Assembly: GCF_043641665.1 (NCBI RefSeq)
Contig: NC_092203.1
Span: 10,145,067-10,209,066, forward strand
Source: Enoplosus armatus
Taxonomy: Eukaryota > Chordata > Actinopteri > Centrarchiformes > Enoplosidae
DNA: 64,000 nucleotides
Reading direction: 5' to 3'
Part shown: positions 24,860 to 34,613 of the stretch, piece by piece
Numbering within the stretch: position 1 is the stretch's first letter
Layout of the letters: each line of letters starts with the position of its first letter
The notes under the pieces: generated by a model
Told to the model about the DNA's origin: nothing
What the model saw: the letters and a program-made list of their open reading frames with translations, nothing else
Databases searched by the model: none
Position numbers and translations under genes: made by a program

Positions 24860-27800
24860 GTTTGTATCAGCCAGTTTCACTTATTCCAACTTGTTTAGTT
24901 AATGATGAGATGGCTGTTTGTTGTACAGTTATTTACATGCATATGAGCGACTGGTTGGGAAGCACATGATCATTTGTATAACTTCATGATGTGTCCTTGT
25001 AAATTCACTGTCAGGTTCAGGAGATTTTAAGGCAGCGGCTTTGTCGTCAGCAGCTCCCTGACAGGCCGGAGGGAGTGGAAGCTCAACACAAGTAGGTTTA
25101 TTTCATGACTTTATTACTGTGACATTTCCCATTTTTCTTTAAAAGGACATTGTTTGGAAATGTAGCACATTTATGCTCTAGTTTAGATAAAAAGTTGGGT
25201 AATTAACAGGTCTTGAATGGTTTGACATGTCAAATGTTAGAAAATTACAGAATAAAAAGGGTTGTGGTGCAGTTAAAAGGGACGAGATGAATGTAAGATT
25301 CACATAAAGCAAAAATCATGAATGTTTTAATAGAAGCTGTAGTAGGATCGTCATATGTAATGGAGAGACAATCTGGGACTCTGTGAGCTTCAGTGACCCA
25401 GTTCAGTCTTACCTGGCTGACAGGACTGTCCCAGTTTGGAGGCTGGAAAAGCTCCAGTTCCCAGCTGACTTGGACACAACACGAGGATCCCAGGTGTTGC
25501 TCTCTAGAGTGGGAAGTGAAATCCACCTGCAACACTGAGGACTTCATCTGTACTCATTAGATGGAGCTGTTACTGCAGGCACTTCACTGACTCTAAGCAG
25601 GAAAAATAGACATGCCTCATTATTTTACACAACTGGTGGAGCATTATGGGTATTGTAGTCAAAGCACTGTATTTTCAGACACCTCCTGGAGCTGCTGAGG
25701 CGGACGGCCGTCCACGGGGAGAGTAACTCTGTGCTAATCGTCGGTCCCAGGGGGGCAGGAAAAACAATGGTAAGCCTCTGCAGCCAGAACACACACTTAA
25801 AAAGGGCTTATGGGTAAATAAAAAAATGGTTGAAAAGATGATGAATTGTGTTGAAGTGTTTAAATCCTGGGAGGGTTGTTTGTCTGATGGTGTCTGTGTT
25901 TTTGTGTCTGCAGCTGCTGAAATGTGTGTTGAGAGACCTGCTGGAGGAAAAAGACCTGCAAAAAAACCTGCTACAGGTTCATCTCAATGGTACCGATTCC
26001 TCACCAAACCTAACTTTATTTAATCAGAATTTAAGGACCTAAATACTTGTGCTTTCCTATGGCCACAGAAGACATTCATAGCTCTCTTTGTGCAGCCTGA
26101 CTTTATTTATTAAGAGTACAGATAATCACATTGTCTGTTACCTGTAGGTCTCCTGCAGACTGATGACAGAATAGCGCTGAAAGAAATAACGCGGCAACTC
26201 CACCTGGAAAACGTTGTCGGTGACAAAGTGTTTGTAAGTATCTGGAAAGAGTTTTATTAACAGTTTTGTCATAAATGATGCTGTAAAACGGCTCCAAAAA
26301 TTGGTCTCTGCTTCATTTCAGGGAAGTTTTGCAGAGAATCTGGCTTTTTTGCTGGAGGCATTAAAGAAAGGTCAGAATGCATCACTGACAATGCAGTGTT
26401 TTAAATCCAATGCGTGGTTTACTGTTTGAGTGTGACGTACGGGTTTCACACCAGGTGATCGCAGCAGCAGCAGCCCGGTGTTGTTCGTCCTGGATGAGTT
26501 CGACCTGTTCGCCCACCATAAGAACCAGACACTGCTCTACAATCTGTTTGACGTCTCCCAGTCTGCCCAGGCTCCCGTCGCTGTGGTCGGCGTTACCTGC
26601 AGACTGGTGAGCCTCACTCAATCCTCCCAACCTCTCTGGTGGTTTTGCTAATGTTTCAGCTTTAATACTTTGTGGTGGTTCATTTCCATCCAGGATGTTC
26701 TGGAGCTGTTGGAGAAGCGGGTGAAGTCGCGGTTTTCCCACCGTCAGATCCACCTGCTGAGCAGCCTGACGTTCCCTCAGTACCTGGAGCGGGTCCGAGC
26801 CCAGCTCAGCCTGCCGGACGACTTCCCCGACGACAGCTTCGCTCAGGACTGGAACGCAGGCGTAGAGGTGAATCGAGTGAACTGATCTGGGCTCAGTCTA
26901 AACATCTCAAACCAGGTCCAGAGTTGCTTCACCAGAAACTAGTCTCACTTCTCTTCTGTTGGTTTTCTTTCCTCAGACTCTGTGTGAAGACAAATCGGTT
27001 GAGGACGTTTTACAGAGACACTTCAACTCCAGCAAAGACTTCCGGTCAATGCACATGCTGCTGGTACGAAACACTTAACTTTCATTGTCGCTAAAAACAA
27101 ACAACACTCTGCCGATTACATTAGATTTAAGCTACTGATGCCTCAACTCCAGGTGTTAATTCGCCATTTAAAACATCTACAGTTTGACTGTTTGCTGTTT
27201 TAATGTCCAGATGTTGTGTCTGAGTCGGGTGTCTGTGGCTAAACCTGCCATCAGACCTGCAGACCTGCTGGAGGCCAGCAGACTGTGTTTCGCCGACTCC
27301 AAAGCTAATATGCTCCACGGTAAAAACAGAATCGAAAGAGGATTTTCTCTCACGCTTTCTCTCCAAGAAGTCCACATCTGTTATATTTGTGTCGCCTTTT
27401 CTCTCTCCAGGTCTGTCCATCTTGGAGCTGTGCCTGATCATCGCCATGAAACACCTCAACGACGTCTACGAGGGAGAGCCGTTCAATCTGCAGATGGTTC
27501 ACAACGGTGCGACGGGAGCACTTAAAGCTCACAATGAAAAATCAGTCAACATGCACCTCAACGTGTACATGATTGGTTGATTTTTGTCCTGTTTTTTTTT
27601 TTTTTAGAGTTTAAGAAGTTCCTGCAGAGGAAGTCGAACTCCATGTACAACTTTGACCAGCCTGTCATCATGAAGGTCTGTAGAAAGCTTTTAAAGAGTC
27701 CTGTTTCAGAGGTTCTCCAGTCCTCTAACCCGAACCCCCTCGCCCGTCCTCAGGCCTTCGAGCACCTGCAGCAGCTGGAACTGATCCGGCCGGTCGACAG

Positions 27801-27936
27801 CTCCTCGGCCAAAACCCAGAGCGAGTACCAGCTGATGAGACTCATGCTGGACCACAGTCAGATCATGGAGGCCCTGCAGAAGTACCCACACTGCCCCACC
27901 GACGTCAAGCAGTGGGCCATGTCGGCGTTTGGCTAG
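24803..27936 (+). CDS. orc4: ORC4, origin recognition complex subunit 4 (13 coding exons, 434 aa)
   Basis: The CDS joins 24803-24859, 25015-25091, 25679-25769, 25914-25989, 26148-26233, 26322-26370, 26455-26606, 26694-26867, 26977-27063, 27211-27319, 27411-27506, 27608-27675 and 27754-27936: 1,305 nt, all phases consistent, all introns GT-AG. Human ORC4 is 436 aa. It is an AAA+ ATPase-fold protein with Walker A GPRGAGKT (residues 67-74) and Walker B VLDEFD (157-162), then [14 protein letters not shown] and a C-terminal winged-helix region ([26 protein letters not shown]). In the nucleus ORC loads the MCM helicase onto origins; in the family ORC4 supplies an arginine finger to the ORC1 ATPase. 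The N-terminus ([10 protein letters not shown]) is poorly conserved, as in other vertebrates; the first ATG of the exon fits the family length. Confidence 0.97.
25015..25091 (+). CDS. orc4: orc4 coding exon 2
   Basis: 77 nt after TGTCAG, donor GTAGGT. Encodes [20 protein letters not shown] and VEAQH, equivalent to the VQRILRERFCRQ start of the conserved region. Confidence 0.92.
25679..25769 (+). CDS. orc4: orc4 coding exon 3 (Walker A)
   Basis: 91 nt after TTTTCAG, donor GTAAGC. Encodes [20 protein letters not shown] then [10 protein letters not shown], the nucleotide-binding P-loop. Confidence 0.96.
25914..25989 (+). CDS. orc4: orc4 coding exon 4
   Basis: 76 nt after CTGCAG, donor GTACCG. 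Encodes [20 protein letters not shown] and QVHLN. Confidence 0.94.
26148..26233 (+). CDS. orc4: orc4 coding exon 5
   Basis: 86 nt after CTGTAG, donor GTAAGT. Encodes [20 protein letters not shown] and NVVGDKVF, a highly conserved ORC4 segment. Confidence 0.96.
26322..26370 (+). CDS. orc4: orc4 coding exon 6
   Basis: 49 nt after TTTCAG, donor GTCAGA. Encodes [16 protein letters not shown]. The donor is weak by consensus, but phase and family sequence fix it. Confidence 0.93.
26455..26606 (+). CDS. orc4: orc4 coding exon 7 (Walker B)
   Basis: 152 nt after CACCAG, donor GTGAGC. Encodes [20 protein letters not shown] and [20 protein letters not shown], including Walker B and sensor strands of the AAA+ core. 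Confidence 0.96.
26694..26867 (+). CDS. orc4: orc4 coding exon 8
   Basis: 174 nt after ATCCAG, donor GTGAAT, phase 0. Encodes [20 protein letters not shown] and on to [18 protein letters not shown], the lid side of the AAA+ module. Confidence 0.96.
26977..27063 (+). CDS. orc4: orc4 coding exon 9
   Basis: 87 nt after CCTCAG, donor GTACGA, phase 0. Encodes [20 protein letters not shown] and DFRSMHMLL. Confidence 0.94.
27211..27319 (+). CDS. orc4: orc4 coding exon 10
   Basis: 109 nt after GTCCAG, donor GTAAAA. Encodes [20 protein letters not shown] and [16 protein letters not shown]. Confidence 0.95.
27411..27506 (+). CDS. orc4: orc4 coding exon 11
   Basis: 96 nt after CTCCAG, donor GTGCGA. 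Encodes [20 protein letters not shown] and [11 protein letters not shown]. Confidence 0.95.
27608..27675 (+). CDS. orc4: orc4 coding exon 12
   Basis: 68 nt after a T-run and TAG, donor GTCTGT. Encodes [20 protein letters not shown] and MK, winged-helix start. The following intron is only 78 bp and open in frame. Confidence 0.94.
27754..27936 (+). CDS. orc4: orc4 coding exon 13 and stop
   Basis: 183 nt after CCTCAG. Encodes [20 protein letters not shown] and the winged-helix end [18 protein letters not shown], then TAG at 27934-27936. Confidence 0.96.
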   Translation, partial: AFEHLQQLELIRPVDSSSAKTQSEYQLMRLMLDHSQIMEALQKYPHCPTDVKQWAMSAFG

Positions 27937-27981
27937 GACTCAGAATACATTTGGACTTTATGTGGATTGTGGATTTGATCA

Positions 27982-27987
27982 AATAAA
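27982..27987 (+). terminator. orc4: orc4 poly(A) signal
   Basis: AATAAA 46 nt past the stop codon, with T-rich sequence just downstream. It implies a very short 3' UTR of about 70 nt. Confidence 0.75.
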
Positions 27988-28734
27988 GATTCTGAAAATG
28001 GATATAATTTTAAAATGTCTTGATGATATTGTGGGTAAAACAAGGCACCTGTTATCAAACTGCGAGCATCTTTTAACCCAATTCATTCACAGGCTGCTGA
28101 ATGCTTCCATCTGGTGGAGAAGGACAGGAAGTACAACGACCCTCATTAGCTGAAAAATTGCAATTTTGATTTGTGGCTAAAAGCTTGGAATTGTGTGAAA
28201 GTGGTGTTGAGCAATGACATTTAATCATGTATCTGTGTTCAATCATTATATAATAACATCCTAGAAAAAACACAGTGCTCATACTGTACATATATGCAGT
28301 TAACAGGTCTATTAATAACATCCAGCCATACCAGAACTTTTTTAGGACTTTGTAGAGTGAAACTGGCTCTGGCTTGTCCCCCTTCAGATGCAGATTTTGT
28401 TCAAAAGCAACAAACAAATGAACTGTTGAATGAATATTATGAATATTGACTTACAAACCTGTCAAATAAAGGGCTCCTGACTTCTCCCTGCATGTTGTCA
28501 GATAAATAGGAATGAAGTAATTTCAGTCAATGACAAAAAAGAAAACCATTCACAATCTAAAAACACATTTATTTACATCACGTGGATCACTTCAGCTGAT
28601 AAAAACCACGGCCAGAGTCACAGCGCTGATCTGGGATCAATGTTGTCTCCTCTGTGATAATGAATCCAGGGTTTCTGAAGGTTTTTATAATACTTTTTGA
28701 AGGGAGTTCTCTTCTCTCTAATCCTCCCTTGTCC

Positions 28735-28815
28735 CTTCTCGGGGAGGTCAAAGGTCAGGGCGAGAACCACCTGGAGCTGGTAAAAACTCACTCTTGTTCA
28801 AGAACACTTAGTGGG
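28735..28815 (+). repeat. Repeat copy carrying a DR1 motif
   Basis: GGAGGTCAAAGGTCAGGG, GGAGCTG and CTCTTGTTCAAGAACACTT occur in the same order as at 63.4 kb. The DR1 (AGGTCA-A-AGGTCA) is at 28745-28757. Confidence 0.5.
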
Positions 28816-30529
28816 ATTGTTGTACTTCCTACATGTTTTCCAGTTTGAAATTCCAGACATTGGTTTCTTTCCCTATTTTCACATTTATTTTGTCAGTAAC
28901 ATAAAACGCAGAGTCACATGTATCAGGAGTGAAGAAACGAGACATTTTCATCATTTTAGAGATTCTTTTAAACAACCCACTTAAGTTTCATGACCAAAAA
29001 CGATCAGATTTATCTTCCAGCCTTGAAAACCAGAAACCCTGTGAGCATCGTTACCATTAGCGGCTACGTTGGCAGATCCGGGATCAGCGCTGCGACTCGA
29101 GAGCCTCGAGAAATGCAGGGTCAAAAATGCTTGTAGTGTTTGCTTTTTTTTTTTGTAGAAATTTCAGGCCTGGCAACCAGACTTATCCTGCTGCCAAGAC
29201 GGTCTTGGCGGCGAGGTCATTGGAGTTCAATGTTTCCTCTAAAATTCTTACCAACAGTGGGGGAAAAAAGCAGGAGATCGAGATGCTGGAATGAAATACC
29301 TGTAGTGGGTGATTGCATGAGCACATATGGAGTATTGCAACTGCTCTTAAAGAGCTTCGGTTCGATTCTTCAAAATGTAAATGTCAGGGAACCCGAGCAG
29401 GCTCCTTGAGGAACGCCCCGGGCTAAATGTTCGTCATTTATTTTCTGCAGAGGAAACCATAAGTGCTTTCTTGCATGCCTTACAAAATACTCCAATGAGC
29501 CTCTAGCTTTTAGCTTACACAAAGCTCAACATAAAAGTAATTTTTTTCGCATAGTGAGGGACAATTTTTATGCAGCTGGGCCCCGCTGCTCAGTCAAAAC
29601 ACAAGAAAAGTATAAATGAATGTAGAGGAAACACTGAAGTTCAACACGCACTTATAAAGATTCAGCTCAGAGTATATAGTTGATACAGGTATTTATGTTC
29701 TCATGTCTGTACAGATCCTAGACTGCTTAAAATAGTGGGGGCAACAAGACACAAATGTTTCACTGGTAGTTTATATGCACAGCAATGTGAGGTGCTGGGC
29801 TGGAGGACGTCGAGATAGAAAAAGGTAAAGCCTGCATGCTGAGAAAACCCATTCATACACCTTTAAATGATGTTCGGACCATATTTAGACCACAGTTGAC
29901 TCAGAATAGGTTTGCTAAGATAGTCAAGACCTGAGGGAGAGTGAGGAGGTGTAGCTCATCTGTGATTGATTTGACAAAATGGCAGACAAGATTGTCCCTA
30001 ATCGTCCTAAAGAGGGTTTGAGGTGTTCACATCTGGATGCAGGTTCAGATGAAAGTGAAATGCTTCTTAAAGGTTGATGTCTTGGGGGATTTGAAGACGG
30101 GCCAAAGCAATGGGAAGGTCAGAAGCAACACGACTGTTGAGGTTCAAATCCTACTTGGGAGCTTTACGATTAACGATCAAATAGTCCACTAAATGTTCCT
30201 TTCCTGTTCTTTTCTGTCCGGTTGAACTGTACCGGTCCACACCCTCAGCAGGTGAAACCAAGTGGTGTATGAATGGATCTCCGAGTGCGTCGGTTTTACT
30301 AGTTTCTACAGCGACAGGGCACAATCACACGAAACCAGCCAAACGCAAAGCCCTCTAAAGTTATACAGGGCCGGGCTCAATCCATCAAAGTACGCACAAT
30401 ACTGGAATCCAGGAGTCTGAAGAACATTCATTCTCGGTCGTTTGTCCATAGACTGAATAGAAAGAAGCACGTTACAGTTTATATCTTTTCTTTTTGAATT
30501 AATGAAAGTATTTCCTGAATTACAACCAA

Positions 30530-30574
30530 ACACCCACCCCCAACCACCCCACCCCCCGACCCCCCACCCCCCAA
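30530..30574 (-). other. G-quadruplex-type tract past acvr2a poly(A) site
   Basis: On the minus strand this reads as G-runs (G6, G6, G6, G4, G5, G3) separated by 1-5 nt, well within the usual G4 motif. It starts about 33 nt beyond the acvr2a poly(A) signal in the direction of transcription. Confidence 0.65.
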
Positions 30575-30606
30575 CTACAACCATAAATCGTGCCAACTCT
30601 TACAAG

Positions 30607-30612
30607 TTTATT
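30607..30612 (-). terminator. acvr2a: acvr2a poly(A) signal (predicted)
   Basis: AATAAA on the minus strand, followed by a GT/G-rich downstream region. It would give a 3' UTR of about 3.8 kb, near the length I recall for mammalian ACVR2A. Earlier or later sites remain possible. Confidence 0.55.
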
Positions 30613-30939
30613 CCGAGTTGCACCTGAGCTCTGATCCCCAAAACCTCAGGCCTGTAAATTAAAAAATAAATACATAACATATCAATATGCAAGGTCACGG
30701 ATTAAAAAAAAAAATTAAAATGCTACAAGTTATTTGTGTGTGTGTGTATATTGAAAGTCACTCCTGCAGCTGATCCTACAGAAGTGTAGGGTAGTTTTGC
30801 GGCACAGGTTGCATATAACTCGCGAGAACTTAGAAAAGCATAGTACTGAATCCCTGAATGGTATTTGTCGGTTTGGGTCGGGTTTCTCAGGCGCAGTTTA
30901 AACTCAAGCTGTCGAACACTGAACATGTTTCTACTACAG

Positions 30940-31090
30940 TACTGGGATGTGACCGCCAACCAAACACTGGCACGTTGTTTTGCTGTGGCTGGAAGGTTTG
31001 TCGACTCTACCAGCCACTTTGGCAGGTAACCAACCAACATTTGGAGGCAGTTTTTAAAATCCACTTGGCTGCTGAAATACTGGTGAGTAC
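30940..31090. repeat. Dispersed repeat (GCCACTTTGGCAGGTA)
   Basis: TCGACT, AGCCACTTTGGCAGGTAACC and a following CAACATTTGGAGGC match the copy at 56.3 kb. It lies in the predicted acvr2a 3' UTR. Confidence 0.4.
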
Positions 31091-32703
31091 TTTGCATTTG
31101 AGGGCACAAACTTGGGGACAAAAGAAGGGTAATACTGGTGTTTTTCCTTTACGTTTGTGTGTCGAGATGAGGTGTTCAAAGACGAGATAATGCATCACGG
31201 CAAAAATGAGGAAACTTTTTAGCTTCTGTCTCAAAACTCCAAGAAATAATCCCACAAACTGGAACTTTTCCCCCAGTTTAAGAACTTTAGAAGAATTTTA
31301 GAGGAACCTGGTTATGATTTTGGTTTATTCGCCATACTTTCTACCCCAAAGAAATCCCTGTGAGTGAGGTAGTACTTATTGAAGGGCTGCTGGGGTTTGC
31401 AGTACTGATCGTCCCTGACTGCTTAAGCTTCATGAGGACTTTAGACATTGGCTGTTTTTGAATAGCGGTAAATTGAAAAACAGCAGCAGCAAAGGAAGCG
31501 ATATTCGTGCAAATATCGTACTCGTGCTACAGTAAGTATATGAGATGATGGCTTCAACTTCCTTCAGGTTTGCTGTGTCTTATCATGTGCTGAAATAATA
31601 TCTCAAACTCGTCATACTTCTGTGGTCACTTCGTCCTGATCGATCCAATCTTCATCGTTTCAGAAGTGTAGCTGGAAAGCAAATACAAACAGTTTCTGAA
31701 CTCTGAAGATCCTTTACTTTTTAGTTCTTCCTTTAGATATTTGGTGGAAAATGGCCTTTTGTTAAAGTCTGTATATTTAGCTCAATTGTAGACTTGTTTG
31801 CTTTGCAGAATGGGAGGATTTGCTTTCACTCCCCTGTGCAGAAAAGATACTGTTTTAGTGTTTTCCTTGTTTACTTGGCTCTTCTTTCCTCAAGCACTAC
31901 AGTACGGCGTTTGCTTAAAATGCTAAGCGTGTTATAAAGAAAGCATAATTATGTATTGCCCTGAATGTGAAATGGTTTGGTAGGAAGAACTTTCTTCACG
32001 TCAGAAGTATTTCCAACCTCCTCATTTAACTTTAAAAACGCTTGACTTTAAACTGCACCCTGTGAAACTGCCCCAAAGCTTGAGGAGAGACTGCAGGTCT
32101 GCCGGCACCAGTGTTCAATGTCCCTCAGAGGAAATAAAGACTCAAAAATGTCATCGTTGCCTTCACAACAACGACAGATACATCCGTTTTGCCTGACATC
32201 TACAAGAGTAACTAATATGGATACGTAGAAATGGCACCAGGATGAAAGAGAAAGAGAGATTCATCGTCTCAACTCGTCGTTAGCCGTGCGGTCGTTTGGT
32301 TAGCGTCAGCAGGATTTCATAACCATTAAATTCAGCCCCGTGTGAGGAACATAAAACTGAACCTTACTGGCAGTTTATCGTCTTTATCACCTTCTTATTT
32401 TAACTGTTGAATCTGTGAACAGCATCAACAAAATCTCTGAAAAACAGTGGAGAGATCTTATTTGGCTTGTTTGTCGAGACACTGGCAAACTCACTAGCTC
32501 TCAGGGTTAAGGCCAAACCAGATGTTTGGTTCTACAGGGACTATAAATACCTGCTAACTAACTGACCAGGTTTAGACTACAGACCTAGAACTAAATAAAC
32601 CTATATAGGAATGGGCAATTTAACAGTCAGGGAGTGGTGTTGAGATTACATTTTTGAGCATGACAGCACGGCTACACCCTTACAAGTCGAGATGAGGCAA
32701 GAA

Positions 32704-32722
32704 AGAGAGAGAGAGAGAGAGA
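32704..32722. repeat. GA microsatellite
   Basis: Short AG/GA run in the predicted acvr2a 3' UTR. Confidence 0.9.
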
Positions 32723-34418
32723 AAGTGTAAGAATCAGCGAGAGAGGAGGTATTCCAGTCCGAGACGGGTGAGGATGAGGAGGAAGAGGTGGAGGGTGCGA
32801 GGAGGTGGTGAGTAGCAAAGATTCCTGAGGTGTATCAAAAGAGAGCAGAAACTCTTGATAGTAATCCAAAAAAGATGTGTGCAATCAAATCAAAAGCAAG
32901 CTGGCTCAGCTAAATACAGGTATAATTCCAAAGTAGGGCTGGGTACCCCCGCAGACCTCCTCAAAACTGCACTTCAAATCTGAATCCTCAACATACTGGA
33001 TGATCTATTTTGTTAATTTGCTTCTTTTTTTTTTCTAGCATAGAATCAGTCAACACATGACTGATCTCACGAAATCATGAGAGCAAGACGAAAATGCTGC
33101 AAGAGTCTGACGATCTTGAAGCGTTTTAATACCTTTTGATTTGGTTCTGATACCAAATATCAAAGTTGTCATTAGTTGGTACCCAGCGCTAATCCAGAGA
33201 GATATAAATACATATCGTGTATATCCAGATCTCACGGCCAAAATCAGGTCAGCGATAGATATTATTACTCCGTTGACAGTTGACACGGCAAACCAAAATG
33301 GAAACATCACTTTAAACGACAACTTCGTCATGGGGGGGGGGGGGGTATGCTTTTTTTCCCCCCATTATCAGAAGAAAATCTCAACAAAACTAAGAAAAGG
33401 AGAAAAGTTGTTATTCAGTCAAATATCAAAGTGGAGCAAAACTAAACGTGAGACTGAGAAAGGGGAGGAAAAAGGAAGCTTGTGATTACGGTGTGTATGG
33501 CCATGTGTATCGAGGCTTTGCCGACTACATTACCCATGAGCGTCACGGCTGACAGCAGATTGTTTGGATGTCGAGAGCCGAGGTTGTGGAAAGTGTGAGC
33601 TATGACTGTGAACAGGGAGAGGGACTAATTTAAACTGTGTCCATCTGAAGTGAGGTATACCTGGTTGAAGGAGGTTTATGGTTTTTTATCGTCGTAATGC
33701 TTGAAAATGGACCCCCCTCCCCCCCTTCCCCCTTCAAAATAAGCTTGATTACCAAGTTGTCTGGGTCCATAATACACTATGTACAGCAGCATTACACTAT
33801 AAACATTCAGAAGCCGTTGCTTATTGGCAGAACGATAGTCGTTTCTTCAAAAAAAAAAAAAAAAAAAAACGCACACAAGAAAACAGCAAATGTATCCAGA
33901 GCCGGGTGCTCGTCTTTTTTCTTTTCTTTTCTTGTTTTTTTTGTTTTTTTTTACACTAAAATGCACTGAGAGTTCTGTGAAATTTCTCTGCCAGATCTTC
34001 TTCTCTCTGTAGAAAACCGAGCAGAACAGGTTGCCCTCCTATGTGAGTGTATGTGTATAAAAACAATACATGATAAAAGTGTTTGTCCAAGCGTGTCAGC
34101 ACTATCACTTTGTCGTCGTAGTATCCTGAATCGTTTGCTCGGGATGAGAGTTTTCGACCGTTAAAATGTTAAAATCCTCAGGCACACATATCAAAATGAG
34201 GTGGATATCAACTGATGTGGTGAGGTGGGCGCAGGGTGTTTCCTGAACGCGAGTAGCGGCCCGCACTTAAAAGGAACAAAACAAAACAAAAAAAAAGGAT
34301 AAAAACGGAAAGAAAGAAGAAAAGAAAAAAAACACTACGCCAACCAACCAGGGTCGGCTGCTCATCCCCTCGTGTTGATCCGTGTTTCTGCTAGCTCATC
34401 CGGTGTCGGTCCATCCCA

Positions 34419-34613
34419 TCATAAGCTGGACTCCTTGGGCGGGAGGTCCACGTTGGTCACCATGGTGACGACAGTGACGATCTCCTCGGGGCCGATGATG
34501 GGGGCTTGGCGCTGCATTTGGCCGATGCGCTCCTCGACGCAGCCGGCGGACAGGCGAGCCTCGGCCTCGTGGTCCCAGCAGTCCTCGATGGTCTCGCAGA
34601 GCATGGCCAGACC
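34419..34613 (-). CDS. acvr2a: acvr2a last coding exon
   Basis: 195 nt after CTCTCAG. Encodes [20 protein letters not shown] and the C-terminus [13 protein letters not shown], then TGA at 34421-34419. The C-terminal ESSL is a PDZ-binding-type end known in ACVR2A. Confidence 0.96.
   Translation of the reverse strand, partial: GLAMLCETIEDCWDHEAEARLSAGCVEERIGQMQRQAPIIGPEEIVTVVTMVTNVDLPPKESSL

Larger units (their letters stand above)
28010..30580. other. Gap between convergent orc4 and acvr2a
   Basis: About 2.6 kb without genes. It contains a repeat copy with a perfect DR1 motif (28745-28757). No structured RNA was recognised. Confidence 0.5.
30590..34418 (-). other. acvr2a: acvr2a 3' UTR (predicted)
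   Basis: AT-rich non-coding stretch after the acvr2a stop. It includes a copy of the GCCACTTTGGCAGGTA repeat near 31.0 kb, a GA microsatellite (32704-32722), G14 (33332-33345) and A21 (33849-33869) runs. Short open frames here have no family signal. Confidence 0.5.

Noticed and set aside
30858..31190. 110-codon plus-strand open frame
   Set aside because: Overlaps a dispersed repeat in the predicted acvr2a 3' UTR and has no recognisable domain or splice partners.
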